Part shown: positions 44,991 through 53,902 of the stretch, in pieces
Numbering within the stretch: position 1 is the stretch's first letter
How the letters are laid out: each line of letters begins with the position of its first letter
Assembly: GCF_030408555.1 (NCBI RefSeq)
Contig: NZ_CP047048.1
Span: 310,001 to 374,000, forward strand
Length of the DNA stretch: 64,000 bases
Direction: 5' to 3'
DNA from: Corynebacterium aurimucosum
Lineage (GTDB): Bacteria; Actinomycetota; Actinomycetes; Mycobacteriales; Mycobacteriaceae
Notes under the pieces: model-generated
What the model saw: the letters and a program-made list of their open reading frames with translations, nothing else
What the model was told of the DNA's origin: nothing
Database searches by the model: none
Program-made: the position numbers and the translations under genes

Positions 44991-45793
44991 TCCTTGTCGC
45001 TGACGGCGTGGGACAAAGCTTTGCTGATGCCGCCGTGTCCGGCCCGCTCCTTATCGGAGTGCTCGCCGCCGCTGTGGCCGGGTTGGTCTCCTTCGCCTCG
45101 CCATGTGTGGTTCCACTGGTTCCGGGTTATATCTCCTACCTCGCCTCCGTGGTGGGCGGAGAGGTTAGTTATGACGAGGAGCTGGGGGTGGGCGTCGGCA
45201 AGCGCCGGCGTTGGGCCGTGGTCGGTGCCGCAGCACTCTTCGTGCTGGGCTTTACCATCGTGTTTGTCCTCGCTACGGTGTCGGTTTTCGGTGCCATTTC
45301 GGCGCTGACGCTCAACGCGGACACCCTCATGCGCGCCGGCGGCATCATCACCATTCTTATGGGCGTGGTGTTCATGGGCGTGGTGCCGGTGCTGCAGAAG
45401 GACACCCGCATGGCCCCGCGGCGCTGGACCACGTGGCTGGGCGCGCCCCTGCTCGGCGGGGTTTTCGCCCTGGGCTGGACCCCGTGCCTGGGCCCCACGC
45501 TGGCCGCCATCCTGTCCGTTTCTGCCGGCACCGAAGGAACCACAGCGCTGCGCGGCACGATCCTGATCATCGGCTACTGCCTGGGGCTGGGCCTGCCCTT
45601 CCTACTCGTGGCACTGGGCTCCGCCAAAGCGATGCGCACCGTGACCTGGATGCGCAAACACTCCCGCGCCATCCAGATTGTTGGCGGCATCGCCATGATC
45701 CTCGTCGGCTTGGCGCTGCTGACCGGGCTCTGGGCAGATTTCATCAACGCCATCCGCCAGTGGACCGTGTCCTATGGCGCGACGCTGATTTAA
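44987..45793 (+). CDS. ccdA: Cytochrome c biogenesis protein CcdA
   Basis: A 268-residue integral membrane thiol-disulfide transporter with six predicted helices. The two redox-active cysteines are in FASPCVVPLVPGYISY and GWTPCLGPTL. It would carry reducing equivalents from cytosolic thioredoxin to the extracytoplasmic TlpA-like protein. GTG at 44987 overlaps the upstream stop. ResB follows after 12 bp with RBS AAAGGAGA. Confidence 0.95.
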   Translation: MILVADGVGQSFADAAVSGPLLIGVLAAAVAGLVSFASPCVVPLVPGYISYLASVVGGEVSYDEELGVGVGKRRRWAVVGAAALFVLGFTIVFVLATVSVFGAISALTLNADTLMRAGGIITILMGVVFMGVVPVLQKDTRMAPRRWTTWLGAPLLGGVFALGWTPCLGPTLAAILSVSAGTEGTTALRGTILIIGYCLGLGLPFLLVALGSAKAMRTVTWMRKHSRAIQIVGGIAMILVGLALLTGLWADFINAIRQWTVSYGATLI

Positions 45794-45805
45794 AGGAGAA
45801 TTTTC

Positions 45806-47437
45806 GTGAGATATATCCGCAAGGCCTGGCATTGGCTGACCAGCATGCGCACCGCGCTGGCACTGCTCTTCCTGCTGGCCATTGCTGCCATTCCGGGCTC
45901 GCTCCTGCCGCAGCGCTCGCTCAATGAGTCCAATGTCAATGACTTCATTGAGACCAACGGTAAAGTGGCAGAGATCTACGATAAGCTGCAGCTTTTCGAC
46001 GTCTTCTCCTCCGTCTGGTTCCAGGCCATCTACGTGTTGCTCATGATTTCCCTGGTGGGCTGCATCATCCCGCGCTCCTGGGATCACTACAAGGCCTACC
46101 GCACCCCGCCGACGCGCGCACCAAAGTTCTTGAATAAGATGCCGCTGAACGCCACCGGGCATTCGGAGAAATCCCCGGAGGAGATCGCGGCTGCCACCAA
46201 AACCATGTTGAAGAAGTGGCGCGTCAATGCGGTCTCCCCAGACAAGGACCGTGCGGGTGCGCAGTCCTTCTCCGCGGAGCGCGGTTATGCCCGCGAGCTG
46301 TGCAACCTCATCTTCCACATTGCTCTCGTGGCCATCCTGCTGACCATGGCAGCCGGGCGCCTGGTGCACTATGAAGGCCAGGTCATCGTGGTGACGGAGA
46401 AGAACTCCCAGGGCCAGACCCAGGAACAGCCGCAGTCCACGGAGTTCTGTAATACATCAACCTCTGTCTATGATTCCTTCCGCGCCGGCCCGCTGTTCGA
46501 CGGCACCGGCCTGCACCCCTTCTGCTTTAAGGCCCACGACTTCACCGCGGACTACCTGCCCAATGGCCAGGCGGAGATGTTCACCTCGAACGTGTCCTAT
46601 GCCGCAGGCGACGATATCTTCACGGACCCGGAGACCTGGGAGGACTACCAGCTGCAGGTCAATCACCCGCTGCGCATTGACAAAAACCGCGTTTACCTGC
46701 AGGGCCACGGTTTTGCGCCGACGATGACGGTGGAGTGGCCCAACGGCGAAAAGCGCACGCAGACCATCCAGTTCCAGCCGACCGACACCACGTTCTTCCT
46801 GTCCTCGGGAGTGATGCGTTTCGACCCGCCGGCGGGCATGTACCCGGACCTGTTTGAGCGCCGCCAGAACCAGATCGCCATCCAGGGCCTCTTTGCGCCG
46901 ACCGCCGAGTGGTCCGGTGAGAGCGGCAAGCTGTTGCAATCCTCCTACCCAGCGATGCTGGACCCAGCCGTGGCTATCGATATCTACCGCGGTGATGCCG
47001 GCCTGGACACGGGTACCCCGCAGTCTTTCTTCTCCCTGGATTCCAACCTGGTCCACACGGGCCAGCTGCAGAAGATCGACCGCGTCAACCTAAACCAGGG
47101 TGAATCGGTCACGCTGGACGACGGTACGAAGATCACCTTCGATGGCGCCTCCGAGTTCGCGAACTACCAGGTTTCCTATGACCCCTTCCAGAGCTGGGTC
47201 TTGGTGTCCTCGCTGGTCATGCTGGTATCGCTGGTTGGCTCGCTGGTAATTAAGCGCCGCCGCGTGTGGGTGCGCATCCGGCCGGGCGCCAACGGCGGCA
47301 CCGACATCGAGATGGGCGGCCTTGCCCGTACCGACCGCGCGGGTTGGTCTGAGGAATTCCACGAGCTTCACCGCGATCTCCTGGAACTGCCGGATCCCGA
47401 TGAGGTGGAGGAAGACGAGCTCTACTCCGCCGACTAA
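45806..47437 (+). CDS. resB: Cytochrome c biogenesis protein ResB (Ccs1)
   Basis: A 543-residue membrane protein of the system II heme ligation complex. TM helices lie near residues 13-32 (MRTALALLFLLAIAAIPGSLLP), 68-90, 170-190 and 450-470. Between the third and fourth is a large extracytoplasmic domain (about 195-450). His residues near TM borders would hold heme. It is expected to pair with the CcsA homologue downstream. GTG at 45806 has a good RBS. An acidic C-terminal tail follows the last helix. Confidence 0.93.
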   Translation: MRYIRKAWHWLTSMRTALALLFLLAIAAIPGSLLPQRSLNESNVNDFIETNGKVAEIYDKLQLFDVFSSVWFQAIYVLLMISLVGCIIPRSWDHYKAYRTPPTRAPKFLNKMPLNATGHSEKSPEEIAAATKTMLKKWRVNAVSPDKDRAGAQSFSAERGYARELCNLIFHIALVAILLTMAAGRLVHYEGQVIVVTEKNSQGQTQEQPQSTEFCNTSTSVYDSFRAGPLFDGTGLHPFCFKAHDFTADYLPNGQAEMFTSNVSYAAGDDIFTDPETWEDYQLQVNHPLRIDKNRVYLQGHGFAPTMTVEWPNGEKRTQTIQFQPTDTTFFLSSGVMRFDPPAGMYPDLFERRQNQIAIQGLFAPTAEWSGESGKLLQSSYPAMLDPAVAIDIYRGDAGLDTGTPQSFFSLDSNLVHTGQLQKIDRVNLNQGESVTLDDGTKITFDGASEFANYQVSYDPFQSWVLVSSLVMLVSLVGSLVIKRRRVWVRIRPGANGGTDIEMGGLARTDRAGWSEEFHELHRDLLELPDPDEVEEDELYSAD

Positions 47438-47578
47438 AGGAGCGGAGTGTATCCGTCAAAAGTTGGATACTGCTGGGAAGGGGGGGTACTCTTATGAGCA
47501 CCATAAATCTCTCCGCTCATGCAGCCTCGTGCGTGAAGCACGGTGTAGGCACGATTGTGAAGGCAAGGTTTCCCACTC

Positions 47579-48610
47579 ATGCAGGTTGATCAAAATCTGT
47601 CCAACTTTTCCGACATCGCGGTGCAAACCGCGTTCGTCGTTTATGCTCTCGCCTTGGTGTTGTCCCTGGTCTACTACGGCCGGATGCACAGCATCATCGA
47701 GGCTATGCGCTCCCGCACGAGTGCTGTGGCGCAGCAGCGCGAACTCGCCAGCGTGGGGGCCTCGGCAGACAGTGCCGTGCTTGGCGACGTCCCCCCGACA
47801 GCCAGCGCTGGTCCCGATGCTGACCTAGATGCGGATCTGGCGAAGAAGCGGGAGAACGCCGACAAGCTCGGCGGCATGACGCAGATGCTCCTGTGGTTGG
47901 GTATCGCCTTACACTTGGCGGCCATTGTGCTGCGCGGTCTGGCAACGGGGCGCTTCCCGTTTGGCAACCTTTACGAGTACGTGCTCATGGTGACCGCCGG
48001 CGCCATGGTGGTGGCGACCATTGCCATGCAGCGCAAGGAGTGGCGCACCCTGTGGCCGTGGCTGCTCACGCCGATTCTGGCGCTGATGTTCTATGGCTCC
48101 ACCAAGCTTTATGCGGAATCCGCTCCGGTGGTTCCGGCACTGCAGTCCCACTGGCTGCCGATTCACGTCACCGTGGTCTCGTTGGGCGCGTCCATCGGCG
48201 TGGTCTCCGGTATTGCCTCTCTGCTCAGCGTGCTGCGTGAATTCCAGCCGAAGGGTAATGAGTCTGGTTTCTTCGGTGCGCTTGCCCGCCCGCTTCCTTC
48301 GGCGAAGAAGCTGGACCGCTTGGCTTATCGCTTGGGCGTGGTGGCGCTGCCGACCCTGGGCCTGGGTATTGTGCTGGGTGCCATTTGGGCCGAGTCCGCA
48401 TGGGGCCGCTACTGGGGTTGGGACCCGAAGGAGACCGTCTCCTTTGCCACCTGGATCCTCTACGCCGCCTACCTGCACGCCCGCGCGACGCCGGCCTTCC
48501 GCAAGGCCGCGCCGTATATCAACATCGCGGCGATGCTGCTCATGATCTTCAACCTGTTCTTCATCAACATGGTTGTCTCCGGCCTGCACTCCTATGCGGG
48601 GCTGAACTAA
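47579..48610 (+). CDS. ccsA: Cytochrome c biogenesis protein CcsA/CcsB (ResC-like)
   Basis: A 343-residue polytopic protein of the heme handling family. The WWD-type motif WGRYWGWDPKETVSFATWILYAAYLHAR is at residues 275-302, flanked by conserved His. About eight helices are predicted. An N-terminal cytosolic charged stretch (residues 40-95) is present. It exports and presents heme for ligation by ResB. The 141-bp gap before it holds a weak inverted repeat (GTATCC 47449-47454, GGATAC 47465-47470), and CTCATGCAG occurs twice there, the second copy containing the start codon. An XRE regulator gene starts directly after its stop. Confidence 0.94.
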   Translation: MQVDQNLSNFSDIAVQTAFVVYALALVLSLVYYGRMHSIIEAMRSRTSAVAQQRELASVGASADSAVLGDVPPTASAGPDADLDADLAKKRENADKLGGMTQMLLWLGIALHLAAIVLRGLATGRFPFGNLYEYVLMVTAGAMVVATIAMQRKEWRTLWPWLLTPILALMFYGSTKLYAESAPVVPALQSHWLPIHVTVVSLGASIGVVSGIASLLSVLREFQPKGNESGFFGALARPLPSAKKLDRLAYRLGVVALPTLGLGIVLGAIWAESAWGRYWGWDPKETVSFATWILYAAYLHARATPAFRKAAPYINIAAMLLMIFNLFFINMVVSGLHSYAGLN

Positions 48611-48868
48611 ATGGCGGAGACCCCTAAGCCGCGGCACAAGCAGGGCAAGCCGGCGGGCGATAACCCGCAGCTCATCGCTCTCGGTGAGGGCTTTGCGCAG
48701 CGCCGCCGAGAACTCGGTATCTTGCAGCAGGCGCTGGCTGAGAAGGCCGGGATTTCGCGCTCCACGCTGCACACTATCGAGCACGGCGGCTCTGGCGTGC
48801 GCTGGGAAAAGGTGATGGCGGTGGCTGAAGCGCTCGATCTCGAGATGACCTTCGAGCCGAAGGCTTAG
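48611..48868 (+). CDS. XRE-family helix-turn-helix regulator
   Basis: An 85-residue protein. A basic N-terminus is followed by an HTH_3 domain: LIALGEGFAQRRRELGILQQALAEKAGISRSTLHTIEHGGSGVRWEKVMAVAEALDLEM. The start codon abuts the ccsA stop, so it is the last gene of the ccs operon. It might regulate cytochrome genes, but the target is not known. Its stop overlaps the convergent membrane protein gene by 4 bp. Confidence 0.9.
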   Translation: MAETPKPRHKQGKPAGDNPQLIALGEGFAQRRRELGILQQALAEKAGISRSTLHTIEHGGSGVRWEKVMAVAEALDLEMTFEPKA

Positions 48869-49173
48869 GCTTCGTCGGCTCCTTTGCCTTTATCGTCTTT
48901 GTCCTCGGTGGCCTTGGGTTTCTGGGAACCTTGTGAACCCTGTGAGCGCCGGCGGCGCTCTTCTTCTTGGCGCTCTGCCTCCCGCTCCCTGGCGCGGCGC
49001 TCTTTGAAGCGCTGCTTCTCTAGGTTCCACAGGAACTCTTCGTCATCGTCTGGGCCCTTGATTGCGGGGCGCTGCGGCTGCTGTGCCTTCTTATTCCAAC
49101 TCGACGGACCAAAGGCCTTCCATACGAGGACCGCCGCGAGGACAAACAAGAGTAGTAGTATCAATCGACCCAT
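48865..49173 (-). CDS. Small single-helix membrane protein with charged tail
   Basis: A 102-residue protein beginning MGRLILLLLFVLAAVLVWKAFGPS, an N-terminal membrane helix. A Pro-rich stretch and a highly charged region (EEFLWNLEKQRFKERRAREREAERQEEERRRR) that should form a coiled coil follow. The tail is KATEDKDDKGKGADEA. ATG at 49173 puts the helix at the extreme N-terminus; the frame extends to 49200. No known function. Confidence 0.75.
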   Translation of the reverse strand: MGRLILLLLFVLAAVLVWKAFGPSSWNKKAQQPQRPAIKGPDDDEEFLWNLEKQRFKERRAREREAERQEEERRRRSQGSQGSQKPKATEDKDDKGKGADEA

Positions 49174-49216
49174 GCGTTGTATTCTACGGAATGCCCGCAA
49201 AGTAAAAGTGAGAATT

Positions 49217-49558
49217 ATGAGTCAGACAGAAAACACCACCAACGCCTCCCAGAACTCCGAACCGCCCCAGCCGGACCCGGCGCTCAAGCGCCGCTCCCGC
49301 GTCGCTTTGTGGAAGTACGGGGCTGCCCGCGTGGTGCTGTTCATTGTGCTCACCGCGGTGATTCAGCTGCTGGCCATGGCGGTTCTCGGGACCTTTCCGC
49401 TGCTGGTCTCCGCCCTGTTGGCGTTGTTTGTGGCGCTGCCGCTGTCCATGCTGATCTTCTCCACGTGGCGCATGGAAGCCACTCAGACGCTGGCGGAGTA
49501 CTCCGCGCAGCGCAAGGCCCACAAGAAGTGGGTCCAAGAGGAGCTGGCTGGCCGCTAA
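49217..49558 (+). CDS. DUF4229-like membrane protein
   Basis: A 113-residue protein. A hydrophilic N-terminus (1-30) precedes two hydrophobic segments (VVLFIVLTAVIQLLAMAVLG and FPLLVSALLALFVALPLSMLIF) separated by a short turn. A basic C-terminal part follows (RKAHKKWVQEELAGR). This fits the actinobacterial DUF4229 family, often next to menA. ATG at 49217 is 43 bp from the divergent gene's start. Function unknown. Confidence 0.82.
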   Translation: MSQTENTTNASQNSEPPQPDPALKRRSRVALWKYGAARVVLFIVLTAVIQLLAMAVLGTFPLLVSALLALFVALPLSMLIFSTWRMEATQTLAEYSAQRKAHKKWVQEELAGR

Positions 49559-49566
49559 ATCGGTGG

Positions 49567-50451
49567 TTAAACCAGGGCCAGCGCTACAGCGTTGATAACC
49601 GCCCACACCAGCATCGCGCGGCCGGCCATGCCAAGTACTGGGATGAGTTTCGGGCCGCGTGCGCCGCGGTTGACGGTGCGGATAGCACCCAGCGCGAGGG
49701 GGAAGTAGAGCAGCGAAGCGAGCGCGGCCCAGGAATCGAAGGCTAGGCCGATGGTGAGTAGTACCGGCAGCAGCAAGAGTGTCATGAATAGCGTGCGGGA
49801 CTTTTTATCACCCAGGCGCACCGCCAAAGTGATCTTGCCGGTGGCCTTATCGGAGGGGATGTCCCGGATGTTATTGGCCAGGTTTACCGCCGCACTCATA
49901 CCGCCGATACCCACGGCTAAGGCAAGGCCCGTCCACGTGATGCGGCCGACCTGCGTGTACTCGGTGCCCAGGACGGCGACGAGCCCGAAGAATACGAAAA
50001 CGGCGATTTCTCCGAACCCGCGGTAGCCGTAGGGGTTCTTGCCACCGGTATAGAACCAGGCGCCGGCGATACACACGGCGCCGACGAGGATGAACCAAGC
50101 TGCGTTGGCAGCCAGGGAGAGCGAAATTCCCGCGATGGCGGCCACGCCGAAGCAAGCGAAGGCGGCGAACTTGACGTGCTGTGGTTTGGCCAGCCCGCCG
50201 CCGGTGAGGCGCTGGGGGCCGGTGCGGTCATCATCGGTGCCGCGGATGCCATCGGAGTAGTCGTTGGCGTAGTTCACGCCGATGATAAGAGCCCAGGCCA
50301 CGATGAGTGCCAGCAACGCCCGGCCCCAGTGCAAACCATGCGCCGCGGCGGCAGCGCCGGTACCAGCGATAACGGGAGCAAAGGCATTGGCCCAGGTATG
50401 CGGGCGAGCACCCTGGAGCCAATCGGCAGGAGTGGCGGAAAAGGCAGACAT
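49567..50451 (-). CDS. menA: 1,4-dihydroxy-2-naphthoate polyprenyltransferase
   Basis: A 294-residue UbiA-family membrane prenyltransferase that attaches the polyprenyl tail to DHNA in menaquinone synthesis. The Asp-rich motif is GVNYANDYSDGIRGTDDDRTGP, and the second acidic motif is NNIRDIPSDKATGKITLAVRLG. About eight helices are seen. The open frame extends to 50817, but ATG at 50451 (MSAFSATPADWLQGARPHTWANA) matches the family. It lies only 5 bp after the manganese-type ABC permease gene on the same strand, so it is probably cotranscribed with that operon. Confidence 0.95.
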   Translation of the reverse strand: MSAFSATPADWLQGARPHTWANAFAPVIAGTGAAAAAHGLHWGRALLALIVAWALIIGVNYANDYSDGIRGTDDDRTGPQRLTGGGLAKPQHVKFAAFACFGVAAIAGISLSLAANAAWFILVGAVCIAGAWFYTGGKNPYGYRGFGEIAVFVFFGLVAVLGTEYTQVGRITWTGLALAVGIGGMSAAVNLANNIRDIPSDKATGKITLAVRLGDKKSRTLFMTLLLLPVLLTIGLAFDSWAALASLLYFPLALGAIRTVNRGARGPKLIPVLGMAGRAMLVWAVINAVALALV

Positions 50452-50456
50452 GCTCA

Positions 50457-51311
50457 CTATTGTGCCACTGGTGTGGTTCGCTGCGGCAATGAGCTGGTGC
50501 GTTGGCGAAGGCGGTAGATAATGAGCACCGCGACGAAAACGACGGCATTGGTGACTGTCATTGCGGCAGAGGTAGCTGCGTCGAGGACATAGGCAACCCA
50601 AAATCCAACGACTGCGCTGATCGCGGCAACGCCACAGGCAGTCAACACCAGCGTGGGCACGCGCTGAGTAAGCAGTCGCGCGGTCATCGTCGGGAATACC
50701 ATGAGCGCGATGACCAGCATGGCACCGGCAGCGTGAAAAGCGGCGGTGGCAGTGCAGGCAACCACGGTCATAAAAATGACGTGAAGAACGCGCGTGGGCA
50801 CCCCGCGTGCGGCACAAAAATCGGCGTCAAAAGTCGTGGCGGATAAACGCGGCAGTGTAAGGGCGAGGAAGAGAGCATTGATACCCAGCACTGCGGCCAT
50901 GATGTAGCAATAGTTAGGGTTGGAGAAGGCCGCGAGGTTGAGATCACCGACGAGAACCGCGTGGACATCAAGGTGCACGTGGCTCATGTGCGTGGAGATC
51001 AAGATGACTCCGGCGGCAAACAGGGCGGGAAAGACCAACCCGAGGGCGGAATCAGCAGTCACCAGTGGGCTTCGCTGGAGCGCATCGGTCCCCAACGCTA
51101 CTACCAAGGCGCCGGCAGCCGCGGTAGCGAGCAGCACGGGCGAATCCAGATCGGAGGTAAAGAGGTAACCGATGGCAATCCCGGGAAGGACGGCATGGCC
51201 GATGCCGTCGATAAGCATGGCCTGGCCTTTGAGGACAACAAAGGTGCCGGGGATAGCACAGGCTAAGGCAGTCAGGACGGCAAGGAGACAAGCAGTGGCG
51301 GCGAGGGTCAT
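50457..51311 (-). CDS. Metal (manganese-type) ABC transporter permease, second subunit
   Basis: A 284-residue ABC-3 family permease with eight or nine helices. The family loop LIDGIGHAVLPGIAIGYLF is near residues 33-51, and the later RGVPTRVLHVIFMTVVACTATAAFHAAGAMLVIALMVFP segment is typical of ZnuB/MntB proteins. It overlaps the other permease gene by 4 bp. Two permeases, one ATPase and one binding protein make a complete importer. Confidence 0.92.
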   Translation of the reverse strand: MTLAATACLLAVLTALACAIPGTFVVLKGQAMLIDGIGHAVLPGIAIGYLFTSDLDSPVLLATAAAGALVVALGTDALQRSPLVTADSALGLVFPALFAAGVILISTHMSHVHLDVHAVLVGDLNLAAFSNPNYCYIMAAVLGINALFLALTLPRLSATTFDADFCAARGVPTRVLHVIFMTVVACTATAAFHAAGAMLVIALMVFPTMTARLLTQRVPTLVLTACGVAAISAVVGFWVAYVLDAATSAAMTVTNAVVFVAVLIIYRLRQRTSSLPQRTTPVAQ

Positions 51312-52162
51312 GAGGCGAGCTTTCTGCTGAGGAGGCTGATGGTGACGAGCGCTGCCTGAGCCAGGACGATGACCGGACCGGTGGGCAGCGGGCCGTGCGC
51401 AATGGAGACATAGCAGCCGAGAGCAGCGGTGGCCGCGCCGAGGAACCCGGAGAGCGCGATGAAAGGTAGCAAGCGCGTGGTCCAGGGGCGGGCAGCGGCG
51501 GCAGGGCTGATGACTACGGCGACCATGAGTACCACGCCGACGACTTTGACACCGAGCACCGTGATGGCGGTGAGGGCGAAGAAACTAGCCGCGTTGAGGA
51601 ACGAGGCGCGAATGCCGGCTACCTGGGCAAAACTTGAGTCAAAGGTGACCGCGGCCTGCCGGGTGTGAATGAGGAAAAGAAAAAGCAGCACGCAGCCACC
51701 GATGATGAGTGTGGAGCGCACATCCGCGCGAGTGAGCGTGGAGGCATTTCCCAGCAAATAATCCTGGATTCCGGCCTTGCCAGGCAATGGTCGGCGGGAA
51801 ATATACTGCATGAGCAGCATGCCTACCGAGAAAAACGTGGTCAGCGTGGCCGCCATCGCAGTGGTTTGCCCCAGGGGAGTCAACCGCGGGATGAGGTGAA
51901 TACAGACCACCGCAAGCGTTCCGGTGAGCAGGGCTCCACAAGCAAGGAGCCAGACGTTTCGCCCGTCCCAGCCAATGGCGGTGGCCACGAGGAAGGCGGT
52001 GAGCAGGCCGGGCAGGGAAGAATGCGAGATGGCATCGGCCAGCAGGCTGGTGCGGCGAACATATACCAATGGGCCGAGCGCGCCGGCGCAGCCACCGATC
52101 AGCACGGTACCCAGGAGTGCCTGGGTATAGGTGTAGTTCTGAAGAAGCTCGAGTGGGTTCAT
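51308..52162 (-). CDS. Metal (manganese-type) ABC transporter permease, first subunit
   Basis: A 284-residue ABC-3 family permease. Diagnostic segments are VYVRRTSLLADAISHSSLPGLLTAFLV at residues 33-59 and AGIRASFLNAASFFALTAITVLGVKVVGVVLMVAVVISPAAAARPWT. It overlaps the ATPase stop and the second permease start by 4 bp each. The heterodimeric permease pair resembles C. diphtheriae MntC/MntD-type systems. Confidence 0.92.
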   Translation of the reverse strand: MNPLELLQNYTYTQALLGTVLIGGCAGALGPLVYVRRTSLLADAISHSSLPGLLTAFLVATAIGWDGRNVWLLACGALLTGTLAVVCIHLIPRLTPLGQTTAMAATLTTFFSVGMLLMQYISRRPLPGKAGIQDYLLGNASTLTRADVRSTLIIGGCVLLFLFLIHTRQAAVTFDSSFAQVAGIRASFLNAASFFALTAITVLGVKVVGVVLMVAVVISPAAAARPWTTRLLPFIALSGFLGAATAALGCYVSIAHGPLPTGPVIVLAQAALVTISLLSRKLAS

Positions 52163-52869
52163 GATGGCAGGGAAAACATATCGGCAATGGCGGACTCTGT
52201 GAGAACCTGTTCGGTGGGGCCAGCAGCAATGAGCCGGCCGTGGCCGACCATGAGGACCTCATCGCAAAAGTCGGCGACTTCCGCCAGGTTGTGGTGCACC
52301 AGCAGGATGGTCACGCCGTTGTCGCGCAGTTCCTTGAGTACATCCATGATGGCGCGCTGACTTGCGGCATCAACACCAGCGAAGGGCTCGTCCAGGATGA
52401 TGAATTCCGGATCGCTAACGAGCGTGCGCGCCAACAACACGCGCTGGCGCTGCCCACCAGATAGCGCGGAAATTGGCAGTTGCGCGTGTGCCTGCATTCC
52501 GGTGCGAGCAAGTGCTGCGTGGGCGGCGTCTTTGTCAGCGCGGCTGGGCCACTGCCACCAGCGCAGCCCGGCGGTGCGGCCCATCAGGGCAACGTCGAAG
52601 GCGGTGGCAGGGTAACTCCAGTCGATATTCGCATGTTGTGGCATGTACCCGAGCCGCTGCCGAAAATGCGCAAGATCGACGCCATCGAAGGTCATCGACC
52701 CGCAGGCTAGTGGCGGAAGGAGCCCGACCAGCGTGCGGACCAGAGTGGACTTTCCCGACCCATTCGCGCCTACCAGTCCGGTGATGGTCGCGGGGGTGAG
52801 GGTGAAGGTGGCGTCGTGAAGCACCGGCGTGCGGGGATAGCCGGCGGTGAGGTTTTCAACGTGGAGCAT
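52159..52869 (-). CDS. Metal (manganese-type) ABC transporter ATP-binding protein
   Basis: A 236-residue ATPase: Walker A GLVGANGSGKSTLVRTLVG, signature LSGGQRQRVLLARTL, Walker B FIILDEPFAGVD and H-switch LLVHHNLAEV. It belongs to the ZnuC/MntB group by its HFRQRLGYMPQHANIDWSYPATAFDVALMGR segment. The start overlaps the binding-protein stop (TAATG). Confidence 0.94.
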   Translation of the reverse strand: MLHVENLTAGYPRTPVLHDATFTLTPATITGLVGANGSGKSTLVRTLVGLLPPLACGSMTFDGVDLAHFRQRLGYMPQHANIDWSYPATAFDVALMGRTAGLRWWQWPSRADKDAAHAALARTGMQAHAQLPISALSGGQRQRVLLARTLVSDPEFIILDEPFAGVDAASQRAIMDVLKELRDNGVTILLVHHNLAEVADFCDEVLMVGHGRLIAAGPTEQVLTESAIADMFSLPS

Positions 52870-53795
52870 TAGCTCAGTGCTTTCGCCACGGCGCTAGCAT
52901 TGTGCTCAAAGGCTCCGAGGTAGGTATCGGTGGGGGCTTCCGGGCCGAGGGTATCGGCAAAGAGCTCCTCATCCGAGATGGTGACTGTCCAGTTGCGGGA
53001 TTCTACGGCTTCCTTGAGAGAAGTGATGGCCTGTGGGTTCGCCTGGTTATCTTGGAAGATAACGGGGACCTTTTTCTCCGCGATGGTATCCGCGAGCTCG
53101 GAGATCTCAGTGGCGGACTTGGTGGCTTCGGTGGTGACGAAGTCGGTGGCTTGGACTTCAAAGTCGAAGGTCTTGCCGAAGTAGTTGAAAGCGTCATGGC
53201 CGGTGATGAGAACGCGCGGGGAGGCGTTTTCGAGTTCCTTAGCGGCCTTGTCGTGCGCGGCTGCAATCTTGTCTTCAAATGCATCGGCGGCCGCGGCATA
53301 GTCTTCGGCATTGTCAGAGTCGATTTCACCGAGTTTGGTGCCGATGTGATCGACGACCTGGCTCCACAGCTCGGGGCTATTCCAGATGTGCGGGTCGTAG
53401 AGTTTTTCGCCCTTGTCGCCTTGCTCGGGCCACGGCAGGAGGTCAGCAGTATCGAGCTGTTCGCCGACAGCTAGCTGCTTCTCACCGAGGGAGGAGAGCT
53501 GGTCCACCATTTGCGCCTCGAGGTGAAGGCCATTCCAGAGGACGAGGTCGGCGTCCTGCATCTTTTCAATATCGCGCGTGGTGGGCTGGTAGGTGTGTGG
53601 ATCGCCGCCGGGGCCGACCATGGTGGTGATGTCGGCGTCCGGGGCGATGTTGGCGGCCGCATCAGCCAAGTAACCGGTCGTGGCGAAGATCGTCAGATTG
53701 TCGTCCTGGGCTTCGGCGGAGTCGCTGCTGGTGCAGGCAGTCAGCGCGGTGGCAGCCACGAGGGAAGCGAGGGGAAGCGAAATAAGTTTCTTCAC
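52869..53795 (-). CDS. Metal-binding lipoprotein (cluster A-I, manganese-type)
   Basis: A 308-residue substrate-binding lipoprotein. The signal ends at lipobox LTAC (Cys20). The ligand residues expected in MntA/PsaA-type proteins are in GGDPHTYQPTTRDIEKMQDADLVLWNGLHLE, the central ITGHDAFNYFGKTFDFEV and the late FADTLGPEAP. The His-rich loop of zinc ZnuA proteins is absent, which favours Mn or Fe over Zn. GTG at 53795 has RBS AGAGAGG. Together with the divergent DtxR/MntR gene it forms a self-controlled uptake locus. Confidence 0.93.
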   Translation of the reverse strand: MKKLISLPLASLVAATALTACTSSDSAEAQDDNLTIFATTGYLADAAANIAPDADITTMVGPGGDPHTYQPTTRDIEKMQDADLVLWNGLHLEAQMVDQLSSLGEKQLAVGEQLDTADLLPWPEQGDKGEKLYDPHIWNSPELWSQVVDHIGTKLGEIDSDNAEDYAAAADAFEDKIAAAHDKAAKELENASPRVLITGHDAFNYFGKTFDFEVQATDFVTTEATKSATEISELADTIAEKKVPVIFQDNQANPQAITSLKEAVESRNWTVTISDEELFADTLGPEAPTDTYLGAFEHNASAVAKALS

Positions 53796-53828
53796 GGGAA
53801 ACCTCTCTTATTAAAAGTGAATGTCGAT

Positions 53829-53844
53829 GTTCAATAGAGTGAAC
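53829..53844. promoter_or_regulatory. Candidate operator between metal ABC operon and DtxR-family gene
   Basis: GTTCA and TGAAC (53829-53833 and 53840-53844) form an inverted repeat with a 6-bp centre in the 107-bp divergent gap. It is a candidate site for the adjacent regulator. Confidence 0.5.
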
Positions 53845-53902
53845 TTGAAAGAGCATAAGTCCTGAAACCTTTGGAAGCAATAGGCTGAACTACGATGGGG
53901 GT

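Noticed and set aside
49567..50817. 416-codon menA frame from 50817
   Set aside because: The extra N-terminus overlaps the ABC permease gene and has no similarity to UbiA proteins; ATG 50451 fits.
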